16,185 bases of DNA from an uncultured Catenibacterium sp. (GTDB lineage: Bacteria > Bacillota_I > Bacilli_A > Erysipelotrichales > Coprobacillaceae): the NCBI RefSeq assembly GCF_900764565.1, contig NZ_CAAFOM010000294.1:1-16185 (forward strand), given 5' to 3'. Below are positions 8,416-15,445 of this stretch, piece after piece. Position 1 is the first letter of the stretch. Each line of letters opens with the position of its first letter. A program made the translations under genes and the position numbers. The notes beneath the pieces are model-generated. The model did no database searches. It had not been told where the DNA came from and saw only the letters and a program-made list of their open reading frames with translations.

Positions 8416-10284
8416 ATGCACAGGTTTAAAGACAATCGAGTGATGTATCAGCGTATGTTACTCTTGATGGTTCTAGATGCCGTTTTCACTGTACTTGCTT
8501 CATATGTGGCCGTACTAACACGTATGGAGTTCAAGGTTGACTGGTGGATCTGGAATAACTATTTAAAAGTTATAGGGATTGATATACTCATTACTCTTGT
8601 TGTTTATTATGTATTTAAGCTTTATAAAAGCATGTGGAGATATGCTTCTATTATAGAAGTAAGAAGGTTATTATTGGCAGTTTATTGTTCTGATTTTTTA
8701 AGAATGCTTCTCTATGTATTTGTATTGAGGGTAGAACTGCCACGATCATGGTATATTCTTGAACCATGTATGCTTCTTATATTGAGTTCTACGTTACGAT
8801 TCCTCTATCGTGGCATGCGTTCAATGAAGAATGACAATTCATTTTTTGAACAGGACAAGCATTTAATCAATGTCATGATTATAGGGGCTGGGGAAGCAGG
8901 AAATATGCTTCTTAGAGAAATCAAGAGAAGTTCTCATCTTCCAATGAGAGTTGTGTGCTTCATTGATGATGACCCACTTAAACAGGGTTATTATATGAAT
9001 GATGTACCTATTGTAGGCAATAGGGATGTCATTGGAGAGATGGTGAAGAAGTATGAGGTAAATGAAATCTATATCGCCTTACCATCAGCATCTATTAATG
9101 AAAGAAGAGAGTTGATGACAATCTGTAATGATACTGGATGTAAGATCAAGCTTCTTCCAGGTATTTATCAGCTCATGAATGGTGAAGTGAAGGTTTCAAA
9201 ACTGAGAAATGTTGAGATTGAAGACCTTCTAGGAAGAGATCCGATTTCAGTTAATATGAATCAGATTGCCTCATATGTAGAAAATAGAACAGTTATGGTG
9301 ACTGGTGGCGGAGGGTCTATTGGTAGTGAGTTATGTAGACAGGTCGCTGCAAGACATCCAAGAAAATTGATTATTGTAGATATTTATGAAAATAATGCCT
9401 ATGATATTCAGATGGAATTAAGAAATACACATCCAGAATTGAATTTAGATGTACGTATTGCATCTATTCGTGATGGAGAAAAGATTGATGCTTTATTTAA
9501 TGAATTAAGACCAGAAGTGGTGTATCATGCAGCTGCACATAAGCACGTACCACTTATGGAAGATTCTCCTAATGAAGCAATTAAAAATAATGTTTTTGGT
9601 ACTTTGAATGTCGTAAGGGCTGCAGATAAGTATCATGTAAAACGTTTTGTACAGATTTCTACAGATAAAGCAGTTAACCCAACAAATATAATGGGTGCAA
9701 GTAAGCGTATGTGTGAAATGATTATCCAGGCATTCAGCCGTCATTCTCGTACTGTGTTTACAGCTGTTAGATTTGGGAATGTATTAGGATCTAATGGTTC
9801 CGTTATTCCTTTATTTAAGAAACAGATTGCCCATGGTGGACCTGTGACAGTGACTGATAAGAATATTATCCGTTATTTCATGACTATTCCAGAAGCTGTA
9901 TCACTTGTGATGCAGGCTGGTATATTTGCGAAGGGTGGAGAAATATTCGTCCTAGATATGGGTGAACCAGTCAAGATTGATGATTTAGCTAGAAATCTAA
10001 TTAAGTTATCTGGCTTTACTCCTGATGTAGATATTCCAATCACCTATACAGGTTTAAGACCTGGTGAAAAGCTTTATGAAGAATTATTAATGGATGAAGA
10101 AGGGTTACAGAAGACAGAGAACGGTTCTATCTTTATTGGTCATCCTTTAGATTTTGATGAAGAAGTCTATTTTGAACAACTACATCATTTAAGAGGTACG
10201 ATTGATGATATGCATCAAGATACAATCCGTCAAGAAGTGCAGAAGATTGTCTCTACTTATCATCCAGAATTAGGGGGAAAATAA
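8416..10284 (+). CDS. Membrane-bound nucleotide-sugar 4,6-dehydratase (CapD/EpsC/WbpM type)
   Basis: This enzyme type converts UDP-GlcNAc to a 4-keto-6-deoxy sugar for surface polysaccharide synthesis. A TTG at 8359 opens the frame, but AAGGAAGGG (8402-8410) sits 5 nt before ATG 8416, so I use that start (622 aa). About four TM helices occupy 12-135. A first Rossmann-like domain (about 150-270) has MIIGAGEAG (G157-x-G-x-x-G162). The catalytic SDR domain (about 290-600) begins VMVTGGGGSIGS (296-304). HAAAHKHVP, ISTDKA (S415-K418) and MGASKR follow. Met426 stands where classical SDRs have the Tyr of YxxxK (M426/K430), as in other large membrane dehydratases of this group. LRPGEKLYEELL near the C-terminus is also diagnostic. 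Sugar specificity is inferred. The gene overlaps the PqqD-like gene by 1 nt. Confidence 0.92.
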   Translation: MHRFKDNRVMYQRMLLLMVLDAVFTVLASYVAVLTRMEFKVDWWIWNNYLKVIGIDILITLVVYYVFKLYKSMWRYASIIEVRRLLLAVYCSDFLRMLLYVFVLRVELPRSWYILEPCMLLILSSTLRFLYRGMRSMKNDNSFFEQDKHLINVMIIGAGEAGNMLLREIKRSSHLPMRVVCFIDDDPLKQGYYMNDVPIVGNRDVIGEMVKKYEVNEIYIALPSASINERRELMTICNDTGCKIKLLPGIYQLMNGEVKVSKLRNVEIEDLLGRDPISVNMNQIASYVENRTVMVTGGGGSIGSELCRQVAARHPRKLIIVDIYENNAYDIQMELRNTHPELNLDVRIASIRDGEKIDALFNELRPEVVYHAAAHKHVPLMEDSPNEAIKNNVFGTLNVVRAADKYHVKRFVQISTDKAVNPTNIMGASKRMCEMIIQAFSRHSRTVFTAVRFGNVLGSNGSVIPLFKKQIAHGGPVTVTDKNIIRYFMTIPEAVSLVMQAGIFAKGGEIFVLDMGEPVKIDDLARNLIKLSGFTPDVDIPITYTGLRPGEKLYEELLMDEEGLQKTENGSIFIGHPLDFDEEVYFEQLHHLRGTIDDMHQDTIRQEVQKIVSTYHPELGGK

Positions 10285-10592
10285 TGGAACAGAATACAAG
10301 AGATATACATGGTATCAAGTTCATCAGAGATGAAGATTTCATCTTAAGAGAAATTGCAGGTGAAGCAGTTCTTGTACCAGTAGGAGAAAATACAGAGTTA
10401 TCTAATTCTATTATTTCATTGAATGAAACAAGTGTCTTCTTATGGAAACTCTTTGATCATCCAGTGACTTATGATGAAATCCTAGATGAAGTATTTAAAG
10501 AATATGAAGATCCTGAAGGAACAATTAGAATTGATGTATTATCATTCATCAATGATTTTGTTGCTCATGGCTTAATCAAGGAAGTTGAATAA
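10284..10592 (+). CDS. PqqD-family small protein (RiPP recognition element-like winged helix)
   Basis: The 102-aa protein matches the PqqD pattern: REIAGEAVLVPVGENT near residues 23-38, the key block LNETSVFLWKLF (about 46-57), then YDEILDEVFKEY and FINDFVAHGLI. Family members fold as a small winged helix. They bind leader peptides in RiPP pathways (PqqD with PqqA), but many occur in polysaccharide loci with unknown roles. Here the ATG overlaps the dehydratase stop (TAATG), and its RBS AGGGGG lies inside the dehydratase 3' end, so translation is coupled. No radical SAM or other peptide-modifying enzyme is in the window. The last codons and stop are embedded in the terminator hairpin. Family assignment is good; function is unknown. 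Confidence 0.85.
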   Translation: MEQNTRDIHGIKFIRDEDFILREIAGEAVLVPVGENTELSNSIISLNETSVFLWKLFDHPVTYDEILDEVFKEYEDPEGTIRIDVLSFINDFVAHGLIKEVE

Positions 10593-10610
10593 TCAACTTC
10601 CTTTTATTTT
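10578..10610 (+). terminator. Rho-independent terminator overlapping the end of the PqqD-like gene
   Basis: GGAAGTTGA (10580-10588) and TCAACTTCC (10593-10601) form a perfect 9-bp stem, extended by AA/TT. The loop ATAA contains the UAA stop (10590-10592). TTTTATTTT follows. Ribosomes finishing the gene would cover the upstream arm. Confidence 0.9.
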
Positions 10611-10622
10611 CACATATATATG

Positions 10623-10652
10623 TTGTGATAATATGTGATGGATTTATACAAT
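10623..10652 (+). promoter_or_regulatory. Possible promoter for the RpiR-type regulator gene
   Basis: TTGTGA (10623-10628) and TACAAT (10647-10652) are 18 bp apart. A perfect 10-bp palindrome ATGTTAACAT lies downstream at 10671-10680 and might be an autoregulatory operator. Both are weak, sequence-only calls. Confidence 0.3.
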
Positions 10653-10718
10653 TGTGTAAATTATTTTTTTATGTTAACATGACCATGTAAGGAATTTCAT
10701 TAGAAGGGAGAAAATCAA

Positions 10719-11570
10719 ATGGATCAGTCACAAAGCGTATTAGATCGCATTACTGTCCTTTATGATCAGTTATTTGATGCAGAAAAGAAGATTGCGAAGT
10801 TCATACTTAATAATCCTAAAGAAGTAGTCGATATGACTGTATCTGAACTTGCAGAAATCAGTGATGTGTCTATTGCGTCTGTATCAAGATTTTGTCGTAA
10901 GGTAGGTTTAAAAGGATTTGCCCAGTTAAAAATCTCATTAGCCCAGGAACTTGTAGAGTCACATAAGAGTGGAGAAATATCTAATGATATTTCAGTCAAT
11001 AATATTCCACAGTCTTTACAGAATATTCTTGCAAATAAGATTACTGAACTCAAACAAACAGTCAATCAAATCAACACAGACGAATTTAGAGAGATTCTAG
11101 AGGGGATTAGAGATGCATCTAGGGTACAGGTGATTGCAGTGGGAAATACGATTCCTGTGGCCATTGATGCGGCTTTTAAGTTCAACGAATTAGGTATTCC
11201 TACAACTGCAGGTACAATATGGGAAACTCAGCTCTCTTATTCTTTTACTTTAGGTAAAGGTGATGTCTTAATAGCCATCAGTAACTCAGGAGAATCTGAT
11301 AAAGTACTAGAAGCAGTTAAGATCGCCAATAAGAATGGAGCCATGACTATAGGTATTACTAATAGTCCTCATTCAGCAATTGGTGAAGAAGTACAATATC
11401 ATATCACAACAGCAACACGTGAAAAACTTTTCCTTGATGAATTCTGTTTCTCTAGAGTATCAGCAAGTACAGTAATAGAGATTATCTTCTTATTCTTGAC
11501 AGAAATGATAGAAAACTCACATAAATCCATGATCAAGTGTGAAGAGATGTTTGCGGTAGATAAAAGATAA
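10719..11570 (+). CDS. MurR/RpiR family transcriptional regulator (HTH + SIS domain)
   Basis: This 283-aa cytoplasmic DNA-binding regulator should sense a phosphorylated sugar. The N-terminal RpiR HTH domain (about 1-78) includes LFDAEKKIAKFIL, then the helix-turn-helix MTVSELAEISDVSIASVSRFCRK (39-61) and GLKGFAQLK. A linker leads to a SIS domain (about 136-262) with VIAVGNT and the phosphosugar-binding loop ISNSGES (187-193). Length and order are normal for the family. AAGGGAG (10704-10710) is 8 nt before ATG. It has its own terminator, and the next genes are fruK-fruA, so the simplest inference is that it controls them in response to a hexose phosphate such as fructose-1-phosphate. A DeoR-type FruR is the more common partner of fruKA. 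The ligand is unknown. Confidence 0.9.
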   Translation: MDQSQSVLDRITVLYDQLFDAEKKIAKFILNNPKEVVDMTVSELAEISDVSIASVSRFCRKVGLKGFAQLKISLAQELVESHKSGEISNDISVNNIPQSLQNILANKITELKQTVNQINTDEFREILEGIRDASRVQVIAVGNTIPVAIDAAFKFNELGIPTTAGTIWETQLSYSFTLGKGDVLIAISNSGESDKVLEAVKIANKNGAMTIGITNSPHSAIGEEVQYHITTATREKLFLDEFCFSRVSASTVIEIIFLFLTEMIENSHKSMIKCEEMFAVDKR

Positions 11571-11580
11571 TAACAAGATG

Positions 11581-11608
11581 GACAGTCTAGATGGCTGTCT
11601 GTTTTTTT
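11581..11608 (+). terminator. Rho-independent terminator after the RpiR gene
   Basis: GACAGTC (11581-11587) pairs with GGCTGTC (11593-11599), with one G-U wobble, around TAGAT. Seven T follow (11602-11608). Confidence 0.85.
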
Positions 11609-11698
11609 ACGTGTAAATTGAATGATATTCAGCAAAATAACAAAAAGACGAATATCGTTTAAAAAAATTGTATTTAACTATTAACAAACAAGAATAAT

Positions 11699-11873
11699 CT
11701 ATCATTGAGTAAATAGTGAATGAGGACTACAATCTTTGTTAAGATTATAGGAATAAGGGTATTAAGGTGAAGAAAATGATACTCTAGTAGACTAATGAGT
11801 CTAAGATGTCTAGGAACCGATAACATATATAGTATGACAATGATGTTTTTGCATCTGATTGTCATACTTTTTT
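11699..11873 (+). ncRNA. Candidate structured RNA ending in an intrinsic terminator, in the RpiR-fruK gap
   Basis: The stretch between the RpiR terminator and the fruK promoter has no plausible protein gene but several hairpins: AATCTT-TGTT-AAGATT (11731-11746), GGGTAT with ATACTC (11757-11762, 11779-11784, one wobble), and TAGACT-AATG-AGTCTA (11788-11803) flanked by CTAG/CTAG (11784-11787, 11810-11813). It ends in a strong terminator at 11832-11873. ATCATTG at 11701-11707 is perfectly complementary to CAATGAT at 11838-11844, inside the terminator's left arm, so an alternative antiterminator pairing is possible. I matched it to no riboswitch consensus I know. It could be a small RNA or an attenuated leader. 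A weak promoter may lie at 11668-11698 (TTGTAT, AATAAT, 19-bp spacing). Confidence 0.35.
11832..11873 (+). terminator. Strong Rho-independent terminator upstream of the fruK promoter
   Basis: GTATGACAAT (11832-11841) and ATTGTCATAC (11858-11867) form a perfect 10-bp stem. GATG/CATC adds four inner pairs past a TG bulge. Six T follow (11868-11873). No gene precedes it directly, because the RpiR gene already has a terminator at 11581. It must therefore end a separate transcript or attenuate read-through. Confidence 0.85.
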
Positions 11874-11884
11874 GTTTTATCTAC

Positions 11885-11910
11885 TGTAAAATTATGTAAA
11901 ATATTTACAT
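11885..11910. promoter_or_regulatory. Operator-like palindrome and direct repeat upstream of the fruK -35
   Basis: ATGTAAAATATTTACAT (11894-11910) is a perfect 7-bp inverted repeat around ATA. A second TGTAAAAT copy starts at 11885, 10 bp (one helical turn) before the copy at 11895. The site lies just upstream of the -35 box. The RpiR-type protein encoded next door is the obvious candidate binder, by inference. Confidence 0.45.
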
Positions 11911-11918
11911 GAAAAATA

Positions 11919-11948
11919 TTGACAAAGAAAACCTTTACATAATATAAT
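11919..11948 (+). promoter_or_regulatory. Near-consensus sigma-A promoter of fruKA
   Basis: An exact TTGACA (11919-11924) and an exact TATAAT (11943-11948) are separated by 18 bp. Transcription should start near 11955, giving a leader of under 40 nt before fruK. Such a strong core promoter next to palindromic sites suggests control by repression. Confidence 0.85.
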
Positions 11949-11955
11949 GAAGTCG

Positions 11956-11971
11956 GTAAAAATAATTTTAC
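11956..11971. promoter_or_regulatory. Second operator-like inverted repeat at the fruKA transcription start
   Basis: GTAAAA (11956-11961) and TTTTAC (11966-11971) are perfect arms around ATAA. Together with the upstream palindrome and a TTTACAT half-site at 11934-11940 it brackets the core promoter. This is a position from which a repressor could block RNA polymerase. The binder is unknown. Confidence 0.4.
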
Positions 11972-11991
11972 AGAAAAAGGAGACCATGTAA

Positions 11992-12906
11992 ATGATTTAC
12001 ACAATTACATTTAATCCAGCATTAGATTATGTTATCACAGTTGATCATTTCCAGAAGGGAATTGTCAACAGAGTATGTGAAGAACATATCTTCTGTGGAG
12101 GTAAGGGTATTAATGTTTCAGCCATCCTTAAGGAACTTGGTTATGAGTCTCAGGCTCTAGGATTTGTAGCAGGTTTTACTGGTGATGAAATTGTACGTCG
12201 TGCTAAGAGTGAGTATGATATCAATACTGATTTCATCAAGGTTGAAAAAGGTATGTCACGTATTAATGTAAAGATGCGTAGTGATGAAGAAACAGAAATC
12301 AATGGTATGGGACCTATGATCACTGATGAAGATGTAGCAAAGCTTTTTGATAAGCTTGATACATTAAAAGAAGGAGATGTCCTTGTCCTTTCTGGTTCTA
12401 TTCCTAAGTGCATTAGTCCTAGAATCTATGAAGAAATACTAGAAAGATTACAGGACAAAGGTATCTTATTTGTAGTTGATGCAACTGGACAGTTACTAGT
12501 GAATGTATTGGCTTATCATCCATTCTTAATTAAACCAAACAATCATGAAATCGAAGAAATCTTTGATGTAAAACTAGAAACTGAAGAAGATCTCGTTATG
12601 TATGCAAATAAGCTACAGGAAATGGGTGCACGTAATGTATTGATTTCACTTGCAGGTGATGGTTCTTTATTAGTAGATGAAAAAGGCAATACACATCGTT
12701 TAGGTGTATGTAAGGGTACAGTAAAGAATTCAGTAGGTGCTGGTGATTCTATGGTAGCTGGTTTTGTGGCTGGTTATCTTAATAATGGGGATTATGATGA
12801 AGCTTTAGCTTTAGGTACAGCATGTGGTGGAGCAACTGCTTTCTCATATTCATTAGCAAAAAGAGACTTCATTGATGAATGTCTCGCACAATTAAAGGGA
12901 GAATAA
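11992..12906 (+). CDS. fruK: 1-phosphofructokinase (PfkB family)
   Basis: FruK phosphorylates fructose-1-phosphate with ATP to fructose-1,6-bisphosphate in the cytoplasm. The 304-aa length fits the family. Seen motifs are the N-terminal TITFNPALDYVITVD, GGKGINVS (36-43, first PfkB signature), LSGSIP, KPNNHEIEE (181-189) and VGAGDSMVAGF (248-258), with D252 the expected catalytic base. AAGGAG (11977-11982) is 9 nt before the ATG. An in-frame ATG TAA (11986-11991) sits immediately before the start. Three nucleotides separate the stop from the EIIABC gene, which defines the fructose operon. Tagatose-6-phosphate kinase (LacC) is a close relative, but the fused fructose EII downstream favours FruK. 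Confidence 0.92.
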   Translation: MIYTITFNPALDYVITVDHFQKGIVNRVCEEHIFCGGKGINVSAILKELGYESQALGFVAGFTGDEIVRRAKSEYDINTDFIKVEKGMSRINVKMRSDEETEINGMGPMITDEDVAKLFDKLDTLKEGDVLVLSGSIPKCISPRIYEEILERLQDKGILFVVDATGQLLVNVLAYHPFLIKPNNHEIEEIFDVKLETEEDLVMYANKLQEMGARNVLISLAGDGSLLVDEKGNTHRLGVCKGTVKNSVGAGDSMVAGFVAGYLNNGDYDEALALGTACGGATAFSYSLAKRDFIDECLAQLKGE

Positions 12907-12909
12907 AAC

Positions 12910-14811
12910 ATGAAAATTACTGAGTTATTGGACCTAAAGGGCATTGAACTTGGTGTCTCAGTAGGTTCAAAAGAAGAAGCAATTAACAAGCTTGTTGATT
13001 TAATGTGTGCTACTGGTAAGATTTTAAACAAAGATGCATACAAAGAAGGTATTTTAGCACGTGAAGCATTAACTTCTACTGGTATTGGTGAAGGAATCGC
13101 CATTCCTCATGCACAGGTAGCAGCAGTTAAAGCACCAGGGTTAGCAGCAATGACTGTACCTGATGGTGTAGACTATGAATCATTAGATGGTCAGCCTGCT
13201 CACTTATTCTTTATGATTGCGGCACCTGCCGATGGTGGAAGCACTCATTTACAGGCATTAGCTAAACTATCAGCATTATTAATGGATGAAGGTTTCCGTC
13301 AGGATTTATTAAATGCGAAGACTCCAGAAGAATTCTTAAGCATGATTGATAAGAAAGAAGCAGAAAAAGATGCTGAAGAAGCTGCAGAAGCAGCTGCACC
13401 AGTAGCTACTGGCTATAAAGTATTAGCTGTTACTGCATGTCCTACAGGTATTGCGCATACTTTCATGGCTGCAGAAAACTTAACTAAAGCAGGTGAAAAG
13501 CTTGGTGTACCACTAAAAGCAGAAACAAATGGTTCTGAAGGTATTGGAAATGCATTAACTGCAGATGAAATTGCAGCATGTGATGGTATCATCGTTGCAG
13601 CAGATAAGAACGTAGAAATGGCTCGTTTTGATGGTAAGCCAGTTCTTACAGTTCCAGTAACAGAAGGTATTCGTCATCCTGAAGAATTAATTAAGAAGAT
13701 TGAAAACGGTGAAGCACCAATCTATCATGCAAGTGCAGATGCGAAAGAAGCAGCTGCATCAGGTGAAAGTGCTGGTAGAAGCTTCTATAAGCACTTAATG
13801 AATGGTGTATCTCATATGTTACCATTCGTAGTTGCTGGTGGTATTATGATTGCCATCTCATTCTTAGTAGATGATAAGAGCGCAGGGGCTAAGTTTGGTT
13901 CATCAACTCCTCTTGCTGCTTGGTTTAATAACATGGGTAACGTATCATTTGGTATGATGTTACCAATCCTTTCTGGATTCATCGCAATGTCTATTGCGGA
14001 CCGTCCAGGTTTAGCAGTAGGTTTCGCAGGTGGTTTACTTGCTAAATCTGGTGCAACTTTCTTAGATCCTAGTGCAGCAAAAGTAGCTGCAACTCCAGGT
14101 TTCTTAGGAGCATTATTATATGGTTTCGTAGCTGGTTATATCATTCTATTATTAAAGAAGTTATTCAAAGGCTTACCAAAATCATTAGATGGTGTTAAAC
14201 CTATCCTTTTATACCCATTACTTGGTGTATTCTGTATGGCTGTATTTGCAAGTGCAATCAACCCATTAATGTCTATCATTAACCAGGCTTTAACTAACTT
14301 CCTAAGTGGTTTAGGTAACTATGGTATCATTCTTGGTGTTGTAGCTGGTGGTATGATGTCTATCGATATGGGTGGTCCATTCAACAAGGCAGCTTATGTA
14401 ACAGCAACTGGTTTACTTGCAAGTGGTAACTATATCTTAATGGCAGCTGTAATGGCTGGTGGTATGGTACCTCCTCTAGCAATCGCTTTATCTACTACAT
14501 TCTTCAAGAATAAGTGGACTGAAGATGAAAGAAATGCAGGTTTAGTTAACTATATTATGGGATTATCTTTCATTTCTGAAGGTGCTATTCCATTTGCCGC
14601 TAATGATCCAATCCATGTTATTCCTTCATGTGTACTTGGTTCAGCAATCGCAGGTGGTTTATCAGTTGCATTCAATTGTCAGTTAAGAGCACCTCATGGT
14701 GGTGTATTCGTTATCGCAACAGTAAGCAACTGGCCATTATACTTACTTGCAATTGCAGCAGGTTCAGTAGTAGGATGCTTAGTTCTTTCAGCATTAAAGA
14801 AAGCTAAATAG
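12910..14811 (+). CDS. fruA: PTS fructose transporter subunit EIIABC
   Basis: It imports fructose and phosphorylates it at C1 using phosphate from PEP via EI and HPr. The single 633-aa chain has domains in the order A-B-C. EIIA (about 1-148) carries the phosphorylation site His67 in GEGIAIPHAQ. An Ala/Glu-rich linker covers about 149-167. EIIB (about 168-270) carries the phospho-cysteine Cys177 in VLAVTACPTGIAHTFMAAE. EIIC (about 290-633) is a polytopic membrane domain starting FYKHLMNGVSHMLPFVVAGG, with MSIDMGGPFNKAAY and ISEGAIPFAANDP, typical of the fructose family. No HPr-like domain is present. AAGGGAG (12895-12901) lies within the end of fruK, 8 nt before ATG. It ends with TAG followed at once by an in-frame TGA. 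The product F1P feeds FruK. Confidence 0.95.
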   Translation: MKITELLDLKGIELGVSVGSKEEAINKLVDLMCATGKILNKDAYKEGILAREALTSTGIGEGIAIPHAQVAAVKAPGLAAMTVPDGVDYESLDGQPAHLFFMIAAPADGGSTHLQALAKLSALLMDEGFRQDLLNAKTPEEFLSMIDKKEAEKDAEEAAEAAAPVATGYKVLAVTACPTGIAHTFMAAENLTKAGEKLGVPLKAETNGSEGIGNALTADEIAACDGIIVAADKNVEMARFDGKPVLTVPVTEGIRHPEELIKKIENGEAPIYHASADAKEAAASGESAGRSFYKHLMNGVSHMLPFVVAGGIMIAISFLVDDKSAGAKFGSSTPLAAWFNNMGNVSFGMMLPILSGFIAMSIADRPGLAVGFAGGLLAKSGATFLDPSAAKVAATPGFLGALLYGFVAGYIILLLKKLFKGLPKSLDGVKPILLYPLLGVFCMAVFASAINPLMSIINQALTNFLSGLGNYGIILGVVAGGMMSIDMGGPFNKAAYVTATGLLASGNYILMAAVMAGGMVPPLAIALSTTFFKNKWTEDERNAGLVNYIMGLSFISEGAIPFAANDPIHVIPSCVLGSAIAGGLSVAFNCQLRAPHGGVFVIATVSNWPLYLLAIAAGSVVGCLVLSALKKAK

Positions 14812-14819
14812 TGATTATG

Positions 14820-14846
14820 AAGTGTCAGGTAAAACTGGCACTTTTT
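14820..14846 (+). terminator. Rho-independent terminator of the fruKA operon
   Basis: AGTGTCAG (14821-14828) pairs with CTGGCACT (14835-14842), with one wobble, around GTAAAA, followed by T residues to 14846. Confidence 0.9.
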
Positions 14847-14911
14847 ATTATACAATAATGGGTAAAATGTAAAAAATGTTACAGAGAAGTGTAAAGAATG
14901 GTGGAAAGATG

Positions 14912-14939
14912 TTGTAAAAAGATGGGGGTATGGTAGAAT
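14912..14939 (+). promoter_or_regulatory. Extended -10 promoter of small protein gene A
   Basis: TTGTAA (14912-14917), a 16-bp spacer and TAGAAT (14934-14939), with TG at 14931-14932 giving an extended -10. The same TTGTAAAAAGA start and TATGnTAnAAT end occur in the promoter of paralogue B. A TGTAA-n6-TTACA inverted repeat lies upstream at 14868-14883. Confidence 0.7.
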
Positions 14940-14943
14940 TTAA

Positions 14944-14966
14944 TATGTCTTTTTAAAAAAGACATA
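14944..14966 (+). other. 5'-proximal leader hairpin of gene A
   Basis: TATGTCTTT (14944-14952) and AAAGACATA (14958-14966) are inverted arms close to the predicted transcription start (about 14946). Such 5' hairpins can stabilise an mRNA. The role here is inferred. Confidence 0.45.
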
Positions 14967-14995
14967 CTATACAAAGTGAAAGGGGGAAAATAAAT

Positions 14996-15430
14996 ATGAA
15001 AAAATGGGAAACACCTAGCGCTATTCAGGAAGACTTTTTAGCTAATAGTGTTGTAAGTGCTTGTTATGAAGTTGCATGTAATACAGAAGCTGCAAAAGCT
15101 TGGGAAAAGAAGAGATATGGTAATTGGGATCTTATCCATAATCATGAGAAGGATCATTGCGGTAACTCAAAGAATCAGGTGCTAGTAACAGATAACAACA
15201 ACAATGTTATTGGTATGAAAGAAGTAGGAACTAGTGGATGGAATGGACATGCTACTTTACCATGTACTATTTATACAGATGATACTTATAATGTTAAAGA
15301 ATCAGTTCAGAATCTTAATAATTATGTTGGTAAAACTGTTTATTGGATGACTACTAATAGATTGGGTACAGATTTCCATCATCAGGGAATTTTCAATATT
15401 ATTGAATCAGATCATCCACTTAGATCTTAA
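14996..15430 (+). CDS. Small Cys/His-rich protein A, unknown function, RiPP-leader-like N-terminus
   Basis: I do not recognise this 144-aa protein's function. It has no signal peptide or TM helix. The N-terminus MKKWETPSAIQEDFLAN resembles leader peptides of lasso-type and other RiPPs (aromatic-x-x-P) and is followed by SACYEVAC (C23, C28). Later features are LIHNHEKDHC (H48, H50, H54, C55), LPC (C90), a conserved GKTVYW, and LGTDFHHQG (H128-H129). Four Cys, the NH-x4-C spacing and HHQG are shared with paralogue B, which suggests metal binding or disulfides. All four Gln codons are CAG. A run of five G (14982-14986) is 9 nt before ATG, a very strong RBS. The gene stands alone between its own promoter and terminator. 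It could be a RiPP-like precursor with an unusually long core, or a small metalloprotein. Confidence 0.8.
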   Translation: MKKWETPSAIQEDFLANSVVSACYEVACNTEAAKAWEKKRYGNWDLIHNHEKDHCGNSKNQVLVTDNNNNVIGMKEVGTSGWNGHATLPCTIYTDDTYNVKESVQNLNNYVGKTVYWMTTNRLGTDFHHQGIFNIIESDHPLRS

Positions 15431-15445
15431 TATATGAAGTATAGA

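Noticed and set aside
9505..9744. Minus-strand ORF of 79 codons inside the dehydratase gene
   Set aside because: It is the antisense shadow of the conserved SDR core (HAAAHKH to MGASK), and its translation has no recognisable domain.
11801..11831. T-box riboswitch suggested by GGAACCG at 11812-11818
   Set aside because: The T-box core needs TGGN before ACC to pair with the tRNA acceptor end. Here it is AGGAACC. There is no Stem I specifier loop, and the downstream gene is not amino-acid related.
11832..11991. BglG/LicT-type RAT antiterminator site before the PTS genes
   Set aside because: No RAT-like sequence overlaps the terminator arm, no BglG-type gene is present, and fruKA has its own promoter downstream of the hairpin.
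11674..12004. Minus-strand ORFs 11674-11865 and 11810-12004 in the rpiR-fruK gap
   Set aside because: They are Ile/Leu/Phe-rich translations of AT-rich DNA and run across the terminator hairpin and the fruKA promoter. They match no recognisable family.
12792..13103. Minus-strand 103-codon ORF across the fruK-fruA junction
   Set aside because: It is antisense to two certain genes. Its Ser/Pro-rich composition reflects the opposite-strand codon pattern.
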